A stretch of 57,486 nt of DNA from Mycobacterium sp. E2733 (GCF_001667585.1 NZ_LZJZ01000100.1:1-57486); one strand, 5' to 3'; shown: positions 24,559 through 32,982, counted from the stretch's first letter. Notes: generated by a model from the sequence alone, not told the origin. A program made the numbers and translations.

Positions 24559-24984
24559 ATGACGATCGCCGACGTCCTGACGCGGGAGCAAAACGGCATC
24601 TTTCAATGCGACGGCGCCTGGATCCGGGCCCACCGTCGCCAGCTTGCGACCGTGGTGACGATCCGAGGTGAAATCGACGCCCTCAATGCCGACCGAGTCG
24701 CCGGATACATTCATCGTTTCGTCATCGGGGAAGACCGCGTGGTGCTCGACCTGAGCGGCGTCAGCCAATTTACTGCGGCGGGCATTTCGCTTTTGCAAAC
24801 CTTCGATGACGACTGCCGTGCCGAAGGGGTGCAATGGACGCTGGTCGCGAGCCCGGCGGTCATCGAATCGTTGGGTGACAGCGGGTTTTCCGACGACCAC
24901 TCGGTGCCCGAGGCACTGCACGACCTGGCCGACGCCATCGCCAGGCGCCGTCGACTGGCGCTGCCGCTGGTCAGGACGTCTTAG
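24559..24984 (+). CDS. STAS-domain anti-anti-sigma factor homologue (Rv0516c-like)
   Basis: A 141-aa protein with a STAS domain: VVTIRGEIDALNADRV, then VVLDLSGVSQFTAAGISLL around the usual phosphorylatable position, and VIESLGDSG. Rv0516c in M. tuberculosis is an atypical anti-anti-sigma homologue reported to be phosphorylated by PknD on Thr2 and linked to osmotic and SigF signalling. ATG 24559 follows GAGGGG (24548-24553) and yields Met-Thr, keeping that Thr2; GTG 24553 would move it. The 3' end overlaps the convergent membrane gene by 14 bp. Confidence 0.85.
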   Translation: MTIADVLTREQNGIFQCDGAWIRAHRRQLATVVTIRGEIDALNADRVAGYIHRFVIGEDRVVLDLSGVSQFTAAGISLLQTFDDDCRAEGVQWTLVASPAVIESLGDSGFSDDHSVPEALHDLADAIARRRRLALPLVRTS

Positions 24985-25234
24985 AGCGTCGCTCCCGGAG
25001 GTGCCGGGCGGTTCCGACCACCGCAAGCACCCCGGCAGCCGTCAGCAGCAGCAGGGTCAGCAACAGCAGCTGCGGGTCATACACCGTTGACGTGGTGAAC
25101 GGCTGCCCGTCCGCGACGGGCGCCACCGCCACCTCGTGATGCGAACGCGACCAGCTCACTCCCGCGCCGACGAGCGCCGCGCAGGCCAGGCCCAGTTCGA
25201 CCAGGGCCCTGGTGCCCCAGCGCGGGGCGCTCAC
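24971..25234 (-). CDS. Small membrane protein (Rv0514-like)
   Basis: An 87-aa protein from GTG 25234 (VSAPRWGTRA) with two transmembrane helices, about residues 9-25 and 50-72 (PQLLLLTLLLLTAAGVLAVV), joined by an extracytoplasmic loop and ending in a basic tail. It overlaps the stop of the DUF3093-like gene as GTGA, so the pair is coupled downstream of hemB. No domain of known function. Its last 14 bp overlap the convergent STAS gene; in M. tuberculosis a 13E12-type gene lies between them. Confidence 0.75.
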   Translation of the reverse strand: MSAPRWGTRALVELGLACAALVGAGVSWSRSHHEVAVAPVADGQPFTTSTVYDPQLLLLTLLLLTAAGVLAVVGTARHLRERRSKTS

Positions 25235-25794
25235 CGCGCGGGTCCGTCGTCGTCGCGATCGGCGTCCATGGCATCCGAGCCGGCGGGTTCGACCCGCTCC
25301 TGCACCAGCGGGGTCAGCGCCTCGCGGAGCTGACGATGCCGGCGGGCCCAGGCCTGCACGGTGCGTTTTCCGGTGAGCTGAAGCCCGATGCCGATCCGGC
25401 CACGGGGCACCCCGACCAATTCCCCAAGCGCCCGCGCCGACTGCCACCGGGCCAGCTCCTTACCGGACGCTTCGTGGTTTTCGGCATCGGGATACACCTT
25501 GAGGATCTCGCGCACCAGGATCGTTTCGGTGCCCTGCCGCAGGGCGTCCTCGGTGAGCTCGACCGAGACGTGGATGCGGGCCGCCTTGACCTGCAGCCCG
25601 ACGAACCCCGACACCAGGACCAGAAAGATCACCGGGATCAAGAACGACACCGGGGCGCCACTCCAGATCTCGATCAGGATCATCGAGCCCGCGGCCACGG
25701 GACCCCATGCCACCCACCACCAGCTGGCACCCGGCTCGTAGAACAACGGCTTCGGCCCGCCCCTCGTCGACTGTGATGTCAAAGGAAGCCCCAT
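25231..25794 (-). CDS. DUF3093-type membrane protein (Rv0513-like)
   Basis: A 187-aa protein with two adjacent hydrophobic helices near residues 25-70 (VAWGPVAAGSMILIEI, SFLIPVIFLVLVSGFVGL) and a cytoplasmic C-terminal domain containing RGRIGIGLQLTGKRTVQAW. It resembles DUF3093 family proteins of actinobacteria. ATG 25794 lies one base after the hemB stop, so it is tightly coupled to hemB although no haem role is established. Function unknown. Confidence 0.75.
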   Translation of the reverse strand: MGLPLTSQSTRGGPKPLFYEPGASWWWVAWGPVAAGSMILIEIWSGAPVSFLIPVIFLVLVSGFVGLQVKAARIHVSVELTEDALRQGTETILVREILKVYPDAENHEASGKELARWQSARALGELVGVPRGRIGIGLQLTGKRTVQAWARRHRQLREALTPLVQERVEPAGSDAMDADRDDDGPAR

Positions 25795-25795
25795 C

Positions 25796-26776
25796 TCACG
25801 AAAGCCAACCGGCCGCGTCCACGGCCCAATAGGTCAGCACGATATCGGCTCCGGCACGGCGGATGCTGGTCAACGACTCGAGCGCCGCCATCCGCTCGTC
25901 GATCCAGTTATTCGCGGCTGCGGCGCAAACCATGGCGTACTCCCCCGAGACTTGGTAGGCGGCCACCGGCACCGGCGAAACGTCCGCCGCGGCGGCCACC
26001 ACATCGAGGTAACCCATAGCGGGTTTGACCATGATGATGTCCGCGCCCTCGTCGAGGTCCAGCCGGATCTCGCGCAGCGCCTCACGGAAGTTGCCCGGCT
26101 CCTGCTGATAGGTGCGCCGGTCCCCGGACAGGCTGGAACTGACCGCCTCGCGGAAGGGGCCGTAGAACGCCGAGGCGAACTTCGCGGCGTAGGCCAAGAC
26201 CACCACGTCGGTGTATCCCGCGGCGTCCAGGCCGTCGCGGATCGCGGCCACCTGGCCGTCCATCATCCCGCTCGGCCCGACCACGTGTGCGCCCGACTCC
26301 GCCTGTGCCACAGCCAGTTTCACGTATCTGGCCAGGGTGGCATCGTTGTCGACCCGGCCCCTGGCGTCCAGCACGCCGCAATGGCCGTGGTCGGTGAATT
26401 CGTCCAGGCAGGTGTCGGCCATCAACACCGTCGCGTGGCCGAGATCCTTGGCCAGGTCCCGCAGGGCCAGATTGAGGATGCCGTCGGGGTCGGTGCCGGC
26501 CGATCCCGTTGAGTCCTTGTCCTCGTCGCGGGGCACGCCGAACAGCATCAGCCCACCCACGCCGGCGGTGACGGCATCGGCGGCGGCGCTGCGCAGCGAG
26601 TCGCGGGTGTGTTGCACGACGCCGGGCATCGACGCGATCGGCCGCGGCTCGTCGATACCGTCGGCGACGAACATCGGCAGCACCAAATGCCTTGGCTCCA
26701 AGGACGTTTGCGCCACCAAACGACGCAGCGCGGGGGTGGAGCGGAGCCGACGCGGGCGCTGCCGCGGGTAGGCCAT
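25796..26776 (-). CDS. hemB: Delta-aminolevulinic acid dehydratase (porphobilinogen synthase) HemB
   Basis: A 326-aa TIM-barrel enzyme that joins two 5-aminolevulinate molecules to porphobilinogen. Schiff-base lysines lie in AYAAKFASAFYGPF and MVKPAMGYLD. The metal-site loop reads DTCLDEFTDHGHCG: it keeps Cys at two positions but lacks the full three-Cys zinc set, so the metal requirement may be mixed. ATG 26776 (MAYPRQRP) is chosen; GTG 26779 directly precedes it. It is last of the haem genes in this orientation, separated from hemD by a repeat-rich gap. Confidence 0.93.
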   Translation of the reverse strand: MAYPRQRPRRLRSTPALRRLVAQTSLEPRHLVLPMFVADGIDEPRPIASMPGVVQHTRDSLRSAAADAVTAGVGGLMLFGVPRDEDKDSTGSAGTDPDGILNLALRDLAKDLGHATVLMADTCLDEFTDHGHCGVLDARGRVDNDATLARYVKLAVAQAESGAHVVGPSGMMDGQVAAIRDGLDAAGYTDVVVLAYAAKFASAFYGPFREAVSSSLSGDRRTYQQEPGNFREALREIRLDLDEGADIIMVKPAMGYLDVVAAAADVSPVPVAAYQVSGEYAMVCAAAANNWIDERMAALESLTSIRRAGADIVLTYWAVDAAGWLS

Positions 26777-26787
26777 CACAATCGCCC

Positions 26788-26890
26788 GTGGCGACCCGCT
26801 GCGCCCGGCTCCGCCCTCTTGTGGCGATCCGCTGCGCCCGGCTCCGCCGCGCTTGCGATCGCCACGGCCGCGCTTGTGATCGCCACCGGT
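26788..26890. repeat. Tandem direct repeats between hemD and hemB
   Basis: A 28-bp unit containing CGCTGCGCCCGGCTCCGCC occurs at 26788-26815 and again at 26821-26848, identical except for one base. It is followed by two copies of a 21-bp unit GCGCTTG(C/T)GATCGCCACSG at 26849-26869 and 26870-26890. The array fills the about 110-bp space between the hemD stop and the hemB start. Such GATCGCCAC/GCGGAGCC units look like a mycobacterial intergenic repeat. They may form hairpins that process or attenuate the haem transcript. Confidence 0.8.
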
Positions 26891-28542
26891 TAGCGCCTGC
26901 GGCTCTTCTTACGCGGTGGTGGCAGCGCGCCCTCGGCGCGCAACCGCGCGGCGTGCTCGGCCAAAGCGTCGACCAGCGGGCCGACAGCGGCCGTTTCCGG
27001 CTGCACGTCCACCCGCAAACCGAACTCGGCGGCGGTCTCGGCCGTCTTGGGACCGATGCAGGCGATGATCGTCCGCGCGTGCGGCTTGCCGGCGATGCCG
27101 ACCAGGTTGCGCACCGTGGAGCTGGAGGTGAAGCACACGGCGTCGAACCCGCCGGTCTTGATCATCTCCCGCGTCTCCGCCGGCGGCGGGGCGGCCCGCA
27201 CGGTCCGGTAGGCGGTGACGTCCTCGATCTCCCAGCCGCGTTCGCGCAGCCCCTCGGCCAGCGTCTCGGTGGCGATGTCGGCCCGCGGCAGCAGGACTCG
27301 ATTCACCGGGTCGAAAATGCTGTCGTAGGGCGGGAAGTCGTCCAGCAGACCCAGCGACGACTGCTCGCCGGCCGGCACCAGCTCGGGGCTGATCCCGAAC
27401 GCGCGGACCCGGTCGGCCGTCGACTCACCCACACAGGCGATCTTCACGCCCGAGAAGGCGCGGGCGTCCAGACCGAACTCGCCGAACTTCTCCCACACGG
27501 CGCGCACCGCGTTGGTGGAGGTGAACACCACCCACTGGAAGCGGCCGTCGACCAAGCCCTTGACGGCTCGCTCCATCTGCGCGGGGCTGCGCGGCGGCTC
27601 GACGGCGATGGTCGGCACCTCGATCGGCAGCGCGCCGTAGGACGTCAGCCGCTCGCTCATCTCGCCGGCCTGGTCCTTGGTGCGCGGCACCAACACGGTC
27701 CAGCCGTACAGCGCGCGGCTCTCCCACCAGTTCAGCTTCGCCCGGCTGGCCACCGTCTTTCCGATGGTCACCACCAGCGGCCCGGTCAACGGGCCCGCCG
27801 GGTCCGTCGCGCCCAGCACGGCCGAGTCGGTCAGTCCGCCCAGCGTGGTCTCGATCGAACGCTGCTGGCAGGTGGTGCCGTGTGCGGTGACCACGCACGG
27901 GGTGGTCTCGGCCAGCTCGTGCTCGATCAGCGTGCGTGCCGCGTCGGCCAGATGCGACGTGGTCGCCTGCAGGATCAGCGGGCCGGGCGCCGCGGCCAGC
28001 GCATCCCAGTCCACGTCCCCGCGGACGTCGGCAACCGTATGCGACGAGCCCAGCGGCAGCCCCGCGTAGGTGGGCACGGAACCCGTGGGAGCCAGGCCGG
28101 GCACGATCTCGATGTGCAGGTGGCTCCGCGCGACGGCGTTCACTTCGGTGATGACAGCGTCGACCGTCAGCGGGTCACCGGCCACCAGCCGCACCACGTC
28201 GGCGCCGGTGCGGGCCTCGGCGATCAGCGTCTTGGCCACCTCGGCGGGTTCGCCGAGCGCCGGGCGGACATCGGCGCCGGCCGATATCACCGCGGGTTGC
28301 TCCGCGCCGGTGGCGGCGTCGCCGTGCCCGGCGCGGCCGTCGGCGGGCGCCGGGCCGGAAACCGGCGGCAGGTCCTTGCCGATCAGCGCCAGCACCGCCT
28401 CCGGTACGTCCGGGTCGGTGAACACCAGGGCGGCGTTCGCCAATACCGTGGCGGCCCGGGTAGTCAAGAGCCCCGGATCGCCGGGACCAGAACCTACGTA
28501 CGTGATGCGGCCGGGTCTCGGCTTACGCCCTCGCGTCGTCAT
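26890..28542 (-). CDS. hemD: Fused uroporphyrinogen-III C-methyltransferase / uroporphyrinogen-III synthase (HemD/CysG-like)
   Basis: A 550-aa bifunctional protein. Residues about 10-260 form a SUMT/CobA-type tetrapyrrole methyltransferase (VGSGPGDPGLLTTRA, RLVAGDPLTVDA, GLPLGSSHTVADVR). Residues about 275-520 form a HemD uroporphyrinogen-III synthase (GWTVLVPRTKDQAG, FTSTNAVRAVWE, ACIGPKTAETAAE). It closes hydroxymethylbilane to uroporphyrinogen III and may also start the sirohaem/cobalamin branch. ATG 28542 follows GGGAG and matches the M. tuberculosis start MTRGRKPRPG. Same fusion as Rv0511. It ends in a basic RKKSRRR tail. Confidence 0.93.
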   Translation of the reverse strand: MTTRGRKPRPGRITYVGSGPGDPGLLTTRAATVLANAALVFTDPDVPEAVLALIGKDLPPVSGPAPADGRAGHGDAATGAEQPAVISAGADVRPALGEPAEVAKTLIAEARTGADVVRLVAGDPLTVDAVITEVNAVARSHLHIEIVPGLAPTGSVPTYAGLPLGSSHTVADVRGDVDWDALAAAPGPLILQATTSHLADAARTLIEHELAETTPCVVTAHGTTCQQRSIETTLGGLTDSAVLGATDPAGPLTGPLVVTIGKTVASRAKLNWWESRALYGWTVLVPRTKDQAGEMSERLTSYGALPIEVPTIAVEPPRSPAQMERAVKGLVDGRFQWVVFTSTNAVRAVWEKFGEFGLDARAFSGVKIACVGESTADRVRAFGISPELVPAGEQSSLGLLDDFPPYDSIFDPVNRVLLPRADIATETLAEGLRERGWEIEDVTAYRTVRAAPPPAETREMIKTGGFDAVCFTSSSTVRNLVGIAGKPHARTIIACIGPKTAETAAEFGLRVDVQPETAAVGPLVDALAEHAARLRAEGALPPPRKKSRRR

Positions 28543-28565
28543 TGTCGCTCCCACGTCACTCGCAA

Positions 28566-29510
28566 TTAATTTCCTCGTGCCGGGTCCTGCCGCGCTTCCT
28601 GCATGAGCTCTCGGGCGCCGAGTTCGAACAACTCTGCGGCGACCGAAATCCCCAGCTCACGCGCCCGATCGGCGGTGCCGATGCCGGACGCGCGGATCAC
28701 GTCGGATCCGTCCAGTGCCGCCACGCACCCGCGCAGCGACAGCTCTTCGAAGACCCGGCCCTCCTCATCGATGGACTCGACCACCTCGGCGATCGCGCCA
28801 ACCGGTGCGGAACAACCGGCCTCCAGTTCGGCCAGCAGGGCTCGCTCCGCAGTGACCGACGCGCGCGTGTCGGTGTCGTCCAACTCCGCCAGCACTGCCA
28901 CCAACTCATCGCCGGCGCGGCATTCGACGGCGAGCGCGCCCTGAGCCGGTGCTGGCAACATCTGCACCGGCTCTAGCGTCTCGGTGACATCGTCGAGGCG
29001 ACCGAGCCGGGCCAGTCCGGCCCTAGCCACCACGATCGCGTCGAGATCACCACTGCTTACCCTGTTCAACCTGGTATCTAGGTTGCCTCGTAGGGGGCGG
29101 ATTTCCAAACCGAGACCCAATGCTCTAAGCTGCGCGGCCCGGCGCGGGGACGACGTGCCCACCAGCGAACCGGCCGGCAACTCCCCGAGCACCAGCCCGT
29201 CGCGGGCAACCACCACGTCGCGGGGGTCGTTTCGGGGTGGGATGGCCGCGATGGTGAACCGCGGGTCGTCCGCCGTAGGCAAATCCTTGTGGGAGTGCAC
29301 CGCGGCGTCCACCCGGCCGTCGTGCATGGCCTCGCGCAGGGCGGTGGTGAAGGCGCCGACGCCCAGGGTCTCGATGGGCGCCGACGAGCGGTCGCCGGCG
29401 GTGGTGATGATCACCAGCTCCGCGGGATGACCGTTGGCGATCAGCGCGTCCCTGACGACGCCGGCCTGGGTGGTGGCCAAGAGACTGCCCCGGGTACCTA
29501 TCCGGATCAC
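28566..29510 (-). CDS. hemC: Porphobilinogen deaminase (hydroxymethylbilane synthase) HemC
   Basis: A 314-aa enzyme that polymerises four porphobilinogens to hydroxymethylbilane. Typical motifs are IRIGTRGS at the N-terminus, SHKDLPT, GTSSPRRAAQL, RPLRGNLDTRL, and the dipyrromethane-cofactor Cys in LEAGCSAPVG. GTG 29510 gives the family start; an upstream TTG 29519 adds three residues. It lies 13 nt after hemA and 23 nt before hemD on the same strand. Confidence 0.95.
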   Translation of the reverse strand: MIRIGTRGSLLATTQAGVVRDALIANGHPAELVIITTAGDRSSAPIETLGVGAFTTALREAMHDGRVDAAVHSHKDLPTADDPRFTIAAIPPRNDPRDVVVARDGLVLGELPAGSLVGTSSPRRAAQLRALGLGLEIRPLRGNLDTRLNRVSSGDLDAIVVARAGLARLGRLDDVTETLEPVQMLPAPAQGALAVECRAGDELVAVLAELDDTDTRASVTAERALLAELEAGCSAPVGAIAEVVESIDEEGRVFEELSLRGCVAALDGSDVIRASGIGTADRARELGISVAAELFELGARELMQEARQDPARGN

Positions 29511-29523
29511 GTTCGCCAATCGG

Positions 29524-30894
29524 CTACTCGGCGGACGGTTCTTGCGTTCCGGCGTCGAAACCCGTTGGTATCACGGGCAATTCGCCCGCAGCGACGGCAT
29601 CGACGGCGGTCTGGTCGAGTTCGAAGAGTTCGCGCAGCGCTTCGGCGTAGCTGTCCCCGCCAGGGGCGCTGGCGAGTTGTTTGATCCGGACGGTGGGCGC
29701 ATGCAGCAGCTTGTCCACCACCCGCCGCACGGTGCGCGCGACCTCCTCGCGGTGGGCGCTCTCGAGGCCGGGCAGCCGGTTGTCCAAGCGCAGCAGCTCG
29801 GCCTCCACCACGTCGGCGGCGCGCTGGCGCAGCGCCGTCACCGTCGGCGTGACCTCGGCCATGCGTTGCCCCGCCAGGTAGGCGGCGACTTCGACCGCCA
29901 CGATGTGGCGCGCGGCGTGGACATCGGACGCCGCGGCATGCGCGGACGGCTCGTGCTGCACGCGGGCCACGTCGACGACCCAAACACCGGGCAGGCCGGC
30001 GACCGCGGGGTCCACATCACGCGGCATGCCCAGGTCGCAGATCACGAGCGGGCGGGTCGACTCGTCGCGGCGGGCGGCCGCCAGCGCGAGGTGCACGTCG
30101 GCCAGCGTGACGACCGGGCTCACCGCGCCCGTGCAGCTGACCACGACGTCGGCGTCGGCCACCGCGCCGGCCAAGCGGTCGAGTGACATCGCGTCGGCCT
30201 GCACACCTGATTCCCGGAGTTTGCGGGCCAACCGCTGCGCCCGGGACAAGGACCGATTCAGCACGTGCACGTGCTGCACGCCGGCCCGGGTCAGGTGGGC
30301 CGCCGCCAGGGCGCCCATCGCGCCGGCGCCGACCAGTGCGGCGGTCTTGCCGCTTAACCCGCCCAGCCGGCGTTCGGCCATGTCCAGGGCGACCGACACC
30401 ACCGAGGCGCCGGCCGCGTCGATGGCGGTTTCGGAGTGCACCCGCTTCCCCACCGACAGCGCCCGCTGGGCCAGCTCATGCAGCACCCGGCCGACGGTGC
30501 GGTTGGTTTCCGCGGTGGCGTACGCGCGGCGCACCTGGCCGAGCACCTGCTGCTCGCCCACGACCGCGGAGTCCAAACCGCTGGCCACCGCGAACAGGTG
30601 CTCGACGGCGGCCTCGCTGTAGCGGACGTACGCGTACTTGGTCAGGTCCCCCATCGACATTCCGGAGTGATCCGACAGCACCTGCCCGATCGCCGCCAGC
30701 CCGCCGTGGAACGCATCCACCACCGCGTAGACCTCGACCCGGTTGCACGTCGACAGCACCATCGCCTCGGTCACCAGCGGCGACTGCAACACCCGGTCGA
30801 CGATCTTGCCCTGATCGGATTCGTCGATGGTGAGTTGTTCCAGGACGGAGACCGGCGCACTGCGGTGCGAAACCCCGAAAAGCAAGACGCTCAC
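29524..30894 (-). CDS. hemA: Glutamyl-tRNA reductase HemA
   Basis: A 456-aa NADPH-dependent enzyme that makes glutamate-1-semialdehyde from glutamyl-tRNA, the first step of tetrapyrrole synthesis. The nucleophilic cysteine is C50 in STCNRVEVY; the NADPH fold begins at ALVGAGAMG, and GEQQVLGQVR is the family signature. GTG 30894 (VSVLLFGVSH) is the conserved start; extension upstream to 30978 is possible but not family-like. The 103-bp gap before it should carry the hemACD promoter, where M. tuberculosis also initiates the operon. Confidence 0.95.
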   Translation of the reverse strand: MSVLLFGVSHRSAPVSVLEQLTIDESDQGKIVDRVLQSPLVTEAMVLSTCNRVEVYAVVDAFHGGLAAIGQVLSDHSGMSMGDLTKYAYVRYSEAAVEHLFAVASGLDSAVVGEQQVLGQVRRAYATAETNRTVGRVLHELAQRALSVGKRVHSETAIDAAGASVVSVALDMAERRLGGLSGKTAALVGAGAMGALAAAHLTRAGVQHVHVLNRSLSRAQRLARKLRESGVQADAMSLDRLAGAVADADVVVSCTGAVSPVVTLADVHLALAAARRDESTRPLVICDLGMPRDVDPAVAGLPGVWVVDVARVQHEPSAHAAASDVHAARHIVAVEVAAYLAGQRMAEVTPTVTALRQRAADVVEAELLRLDNRLPGLESAHREEVARTVRRVVDKLLHAPTVRIKQLASAPGGDSYAEALRELFELDQTAVDAVAAGELPVIPTGFDAGTQEPSAE

Positions 30895-30997
30895 GGCAGC
30901 ATCACCTGGCCAGCTCCCTTGCTTCCTCCAGTAAATGAACTGGTTTCCAAGGTAATCGTTTAACAGGTGGGCTACCAAATAATCGCCCGGCGGCTCC

Positions 30998-31258
30998 TCA
31001 TCGAGCGAGATCCGCGCGCAGCCGGGCCTCGTCGATGTCCCAGTAACTGTGCTCGCGGCCGTCGAGCAAAACCACGGGCAGCCGGTCGCCGAACTCGGCC
31101 CGCAGCGCCGGGTTGCCGGCAGCGTCGACGTCGATCGTCGACAGGTCGAAGCCGAGCTCGGCCGCGAGTTCGCCGAGCCGGGCGTGTACCCGCTCGCAGA
31201 TGGTGCAGCCCTCGCGGGTCAACAGTTCCACGCGGGGCCGCCGGGGGGCGTCGGTCAT
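30998..31258 (-). CDS. Glutaredoxin-like protein (DUF836, Rv0508-like)
   Basis: An 86-aa thioredoxin-fold protein with an N-terminal CxxC in TREGCTICERV, and a C-terminal RLPVVLLDGREHSYW holding the cis-Pro. It belongs to the short glutaredoxin-like group (DUF836) in actinobacteria; its electron donor is unknown. ATG 31258 (MTDAPRRPRVE) is chosen over the GTG at 31264. It lies upstream of hemA on the same strand and diverges from the Esx pair across 59 bp. Confidence 0.82.
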   Translation of the reverse strand: MTDAPRRPRVELLTREGCTICERVHARLGELAAELGFDLSTIDVDAAGNPALRAEFGDRLPVVLLDGREHSYWDIDEARLRADLAR

Positions 31259-31317
31259 GGCCACCAGTGTCGCATCGGTGACTTGTGAGGCCACCTACCA
31301 GCCGTTATGTTCCGGAT

Positions 31318-31626
31318 ATGGCTGACGAGACCCTGCGGGTGGATCCGGTGGCGATGCAAAGCCATGCCGTTTCCGTCGGTGGCGCCGCCGAGCGGCTTTC
31401 GGCTGAGCTGACCCAGATCGGCAATCAAGTGGGTCAGATGCTAGGCGGCTGGCGAGGAGCGTCGGGGACGGCGTACGCCTCGGCGTGGGAGCTGTGGCAT
31501 CGCGGCGCCCGTGAGGTACAGCTGGGACTGTCGATGTTGGCGCACCTGGTGGGTGAGGCCGGCGAGGGCTACGAGGCCAACGAGGCCGGGTCCGCCCAAG
31601 CGGAGCGGGCGGTGTGCGGTGGCTGA
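31318..31626 (+). CDS. WXG100-family protein, EsxF-like
   Basis: A 102-aa helical hairpin protein of the WXG100 superfamily, secreted by type VII systems as one half of a heterodimer. The turn motif is GWRGASGTAY (W-x-G) and the C-terminus carries the secretion signal YxxxE as YEANE. The sequence QVGQMLGGWRGASG with AWELWHRGA strongly recalls EsxF (Rv3905c). ATG 31318 starts the gene; its last 8 bp overlap the second Esx gene. In M. tuberculosis esxF-esxE adjoin cpnT (Rv3903c), but here the neighbours are a glutaredoxin and serB1. Confidence 0.85.
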   Translation: MADETLRVDPVAMQSHAVSVGGAAERLSAELTQIGNQVGQMLGGWRGASGTAYASAWELWHRGAREVQLGLSMLAHLVGEAGEGYEANEAGSAQAERAVCGG

Positions 31627-31909
31627 GGCATTCCGGGTGGATCCCCAGGCGCTGGCGGGTGCGGTGCGGCGGATGGCGGTTTTCGAACGCTATGCCGAAG
31701 ACATGATCACCGAAATCGATTCTCGCGTAGCGCGTTTGCACACCGCGTGGACGGGCAGGGCCGCGGCCGCGCACGCCGAGGCGCATCAGCACTGGGTGCG
31801 CGGCCAGGCGATGATGCGCGAGGCGCTGGCGCAACTCGGGAAGGCAGCCGCGACCGCGCACGGCAACTACCGCGGCGCCATGTCGACGAATCTCGGTATG
31901 TGGTCCTGA
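31619..31909 (+). CDS. WXG100-family protein, EsxE-like
   Basis: A 96-aa partner of the preceding EsxF-like protein, with GTG 31619 overlapping it by 8 bp. It has the helix-turn-helix WXG100 design with W-x-G in HTAWTGRAAAAH, and the C-terminal sequence NYRGAMSTNLGMWS that I associate with EsxE (Rv3904c). It lacks an obvious YxxxD/E tail, as expected if the partner carries the signal. EsxE-EsxF have been described as pore-forming outer-membrane components for CpnT export; whether this pair does that without CpnT is unknown. Confidence 0.85.
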   Translation: MAEAFRVDPQALAGAVRRMAVFERYAEDMITEIDSRVARLHTAWTGRAAAAHAEAHQHWVRGQAMMREALAQLGKAAATAHGNYRGAMSTNLGMWS

Positions 31910-32063
31910 GCTAGTCAGGCCGTCGATCGACGAGTGTGACGCTGGCTTCACCGTCGGCGTCGAGTGTCGGCCAGCTTCACGCTCGGCATACACCCCTCCC
32001 CGACGCCGCCCGGATAGGGTTGAACACCGGGACCCACTGGGTCGCCGGGCAACACAGCGATCT

Positions 32064-32069
32064 AGGAGG
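32064..32069 (+). promoter_or_regulatory. Ribosome binding site fixing the serB1 start
   Basis: AGGAGG lies 7 nt before ATG 32077. It rules out the longer upstream reading frame from 31936 that runs through the non-coding gap after the Esx pair. Confidence 0.8.
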
Positions 32070-32076
32070 TTTGGCG

Positions 32077-32982
32077 ATGACTTCCTCTGACCCGGTCAAC
32101 GGAGACCTCAGTCGCGTTGACTTGGAGTCGCTGGCCGCCGACGCCAGCGCCGCCCGCGCGCTGGAAGGCCTGCGGGCCGAGACCGTCGCCGAGGATCGCC
32201 CGCAGCCGCCGATCGACCTGACGGCCGCGGCATTCTTCGACGTGGACAACACGTTGGTGCAGGGGTCGTCGGCGGTGCACTTCGGCCGCGGGCTGGCGGC
32301 GCGCAACTACTTCACGTACCGCGATGTGCTCGGTTTCATCTATGCCCAGGCCAAATTCCAGATCCTCGGCAAGGAGAACAGCGACGACGTCGCCGCCGGC
32401 CGGCGCAAGGCGCTCGCCTTCATCGAGGGCCGATCGGTCGAACAACTGGTGGCTTTGGGCGAGGAGATTTACGACGAGATCATCGCCGACAAGATCTGGC
32501 CGGGCACCCGCGAGCTCACGCAGATGCACCTCGACGCGGGCCAGCAGGTCTGGCTGATCACCGCCACGCCTTACGAACTGGCGGCGACCATCGCGCGGCG
32601 GCTCGGCCTGACCGGCGCCCTGGGCACCGTCGCCGAGTCCGTCGACGGCGTATTCACCGGCCGGCTGGTCGGCGACATTCTGCACGGCACCGGAAAGGCA
32701 CACGCCGTGCGGTCGCTGGCGATCCGGGAGGGGCTCAACCTCAAACGCTGCACGGCGTACTCCGACAGCTTCAACGACGTGCCCATGCTGTCGCTGGTGG
32801 GCACCGCGGTCGCCATCAATCCCGACGCCCGCCTGCGCACCCTGGCCCGTGAACGCGGCTGGGAGATCCGTGACTTTCGCACCGCCCGCAAGGCCGCCCG
32901 GATCGGGGTGCCCTCGGCTTTGGCGCTGGGCGCCGCCGGCGGCGCACTGGCCGCGGTGGCGTCCCGACGACAATCGCGCTGA
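32077..32982 (+). CDS. serB1: HAD-family phosphatase SerB1-like
   Basis: A 301-aa haloacid dehalogenase-superfamily hydrolase (HAD-IB, SerB-like). Motif I is FFDVDNTLVQGSS with the nucleophilic Asp; motif II lies in WLITATPYEL; motif III/IV is YSDSFNDVPML. A hydrophobic C-terminal segment (SALALGAAGGALAAVA) may anchor it to the membrane. The family is annotated phosphoserine phosphatase, but SerB2 is the main one in mycobacteria, so the substrate may differ, for example a lipid phosphate. Same strand as the dehydratase and cmaA2-like genes (Rv0505c-Rv0503c order). Confidence 0.85.
   Translation: MTSSDPVNGDLSRVDLESLAADASAARALEGLRAETVAEDRPQPPIDLTAAAFFDVDNTLVQGSSAVHFGRGLAARNYFTYRDVLGFIYAQAKFQILGKENSDDVAAGRRKALAFIEGRSVEQLVALGEEIYDEIIADKIWPGTRELTQMHLDAGQQVWLITATPYELAATIARRLGLTGALGTVAESVDGVFTGRLVGDILHGTGKAHAVRSLAIREGLNLKRCTAYSDSFNDVPMLSLVGTAVAINPDARLRTLARERGWEIRDFRTARKAARIGVPSALALGAAGGALAAVASRRQSR

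Noticed and set aside
31936..32076. Upstream extension of serB1
   Set aside because: The AGGAGG at 32064-32069 and family alignment place the start at ATG 32077; the extension is not protein-like.
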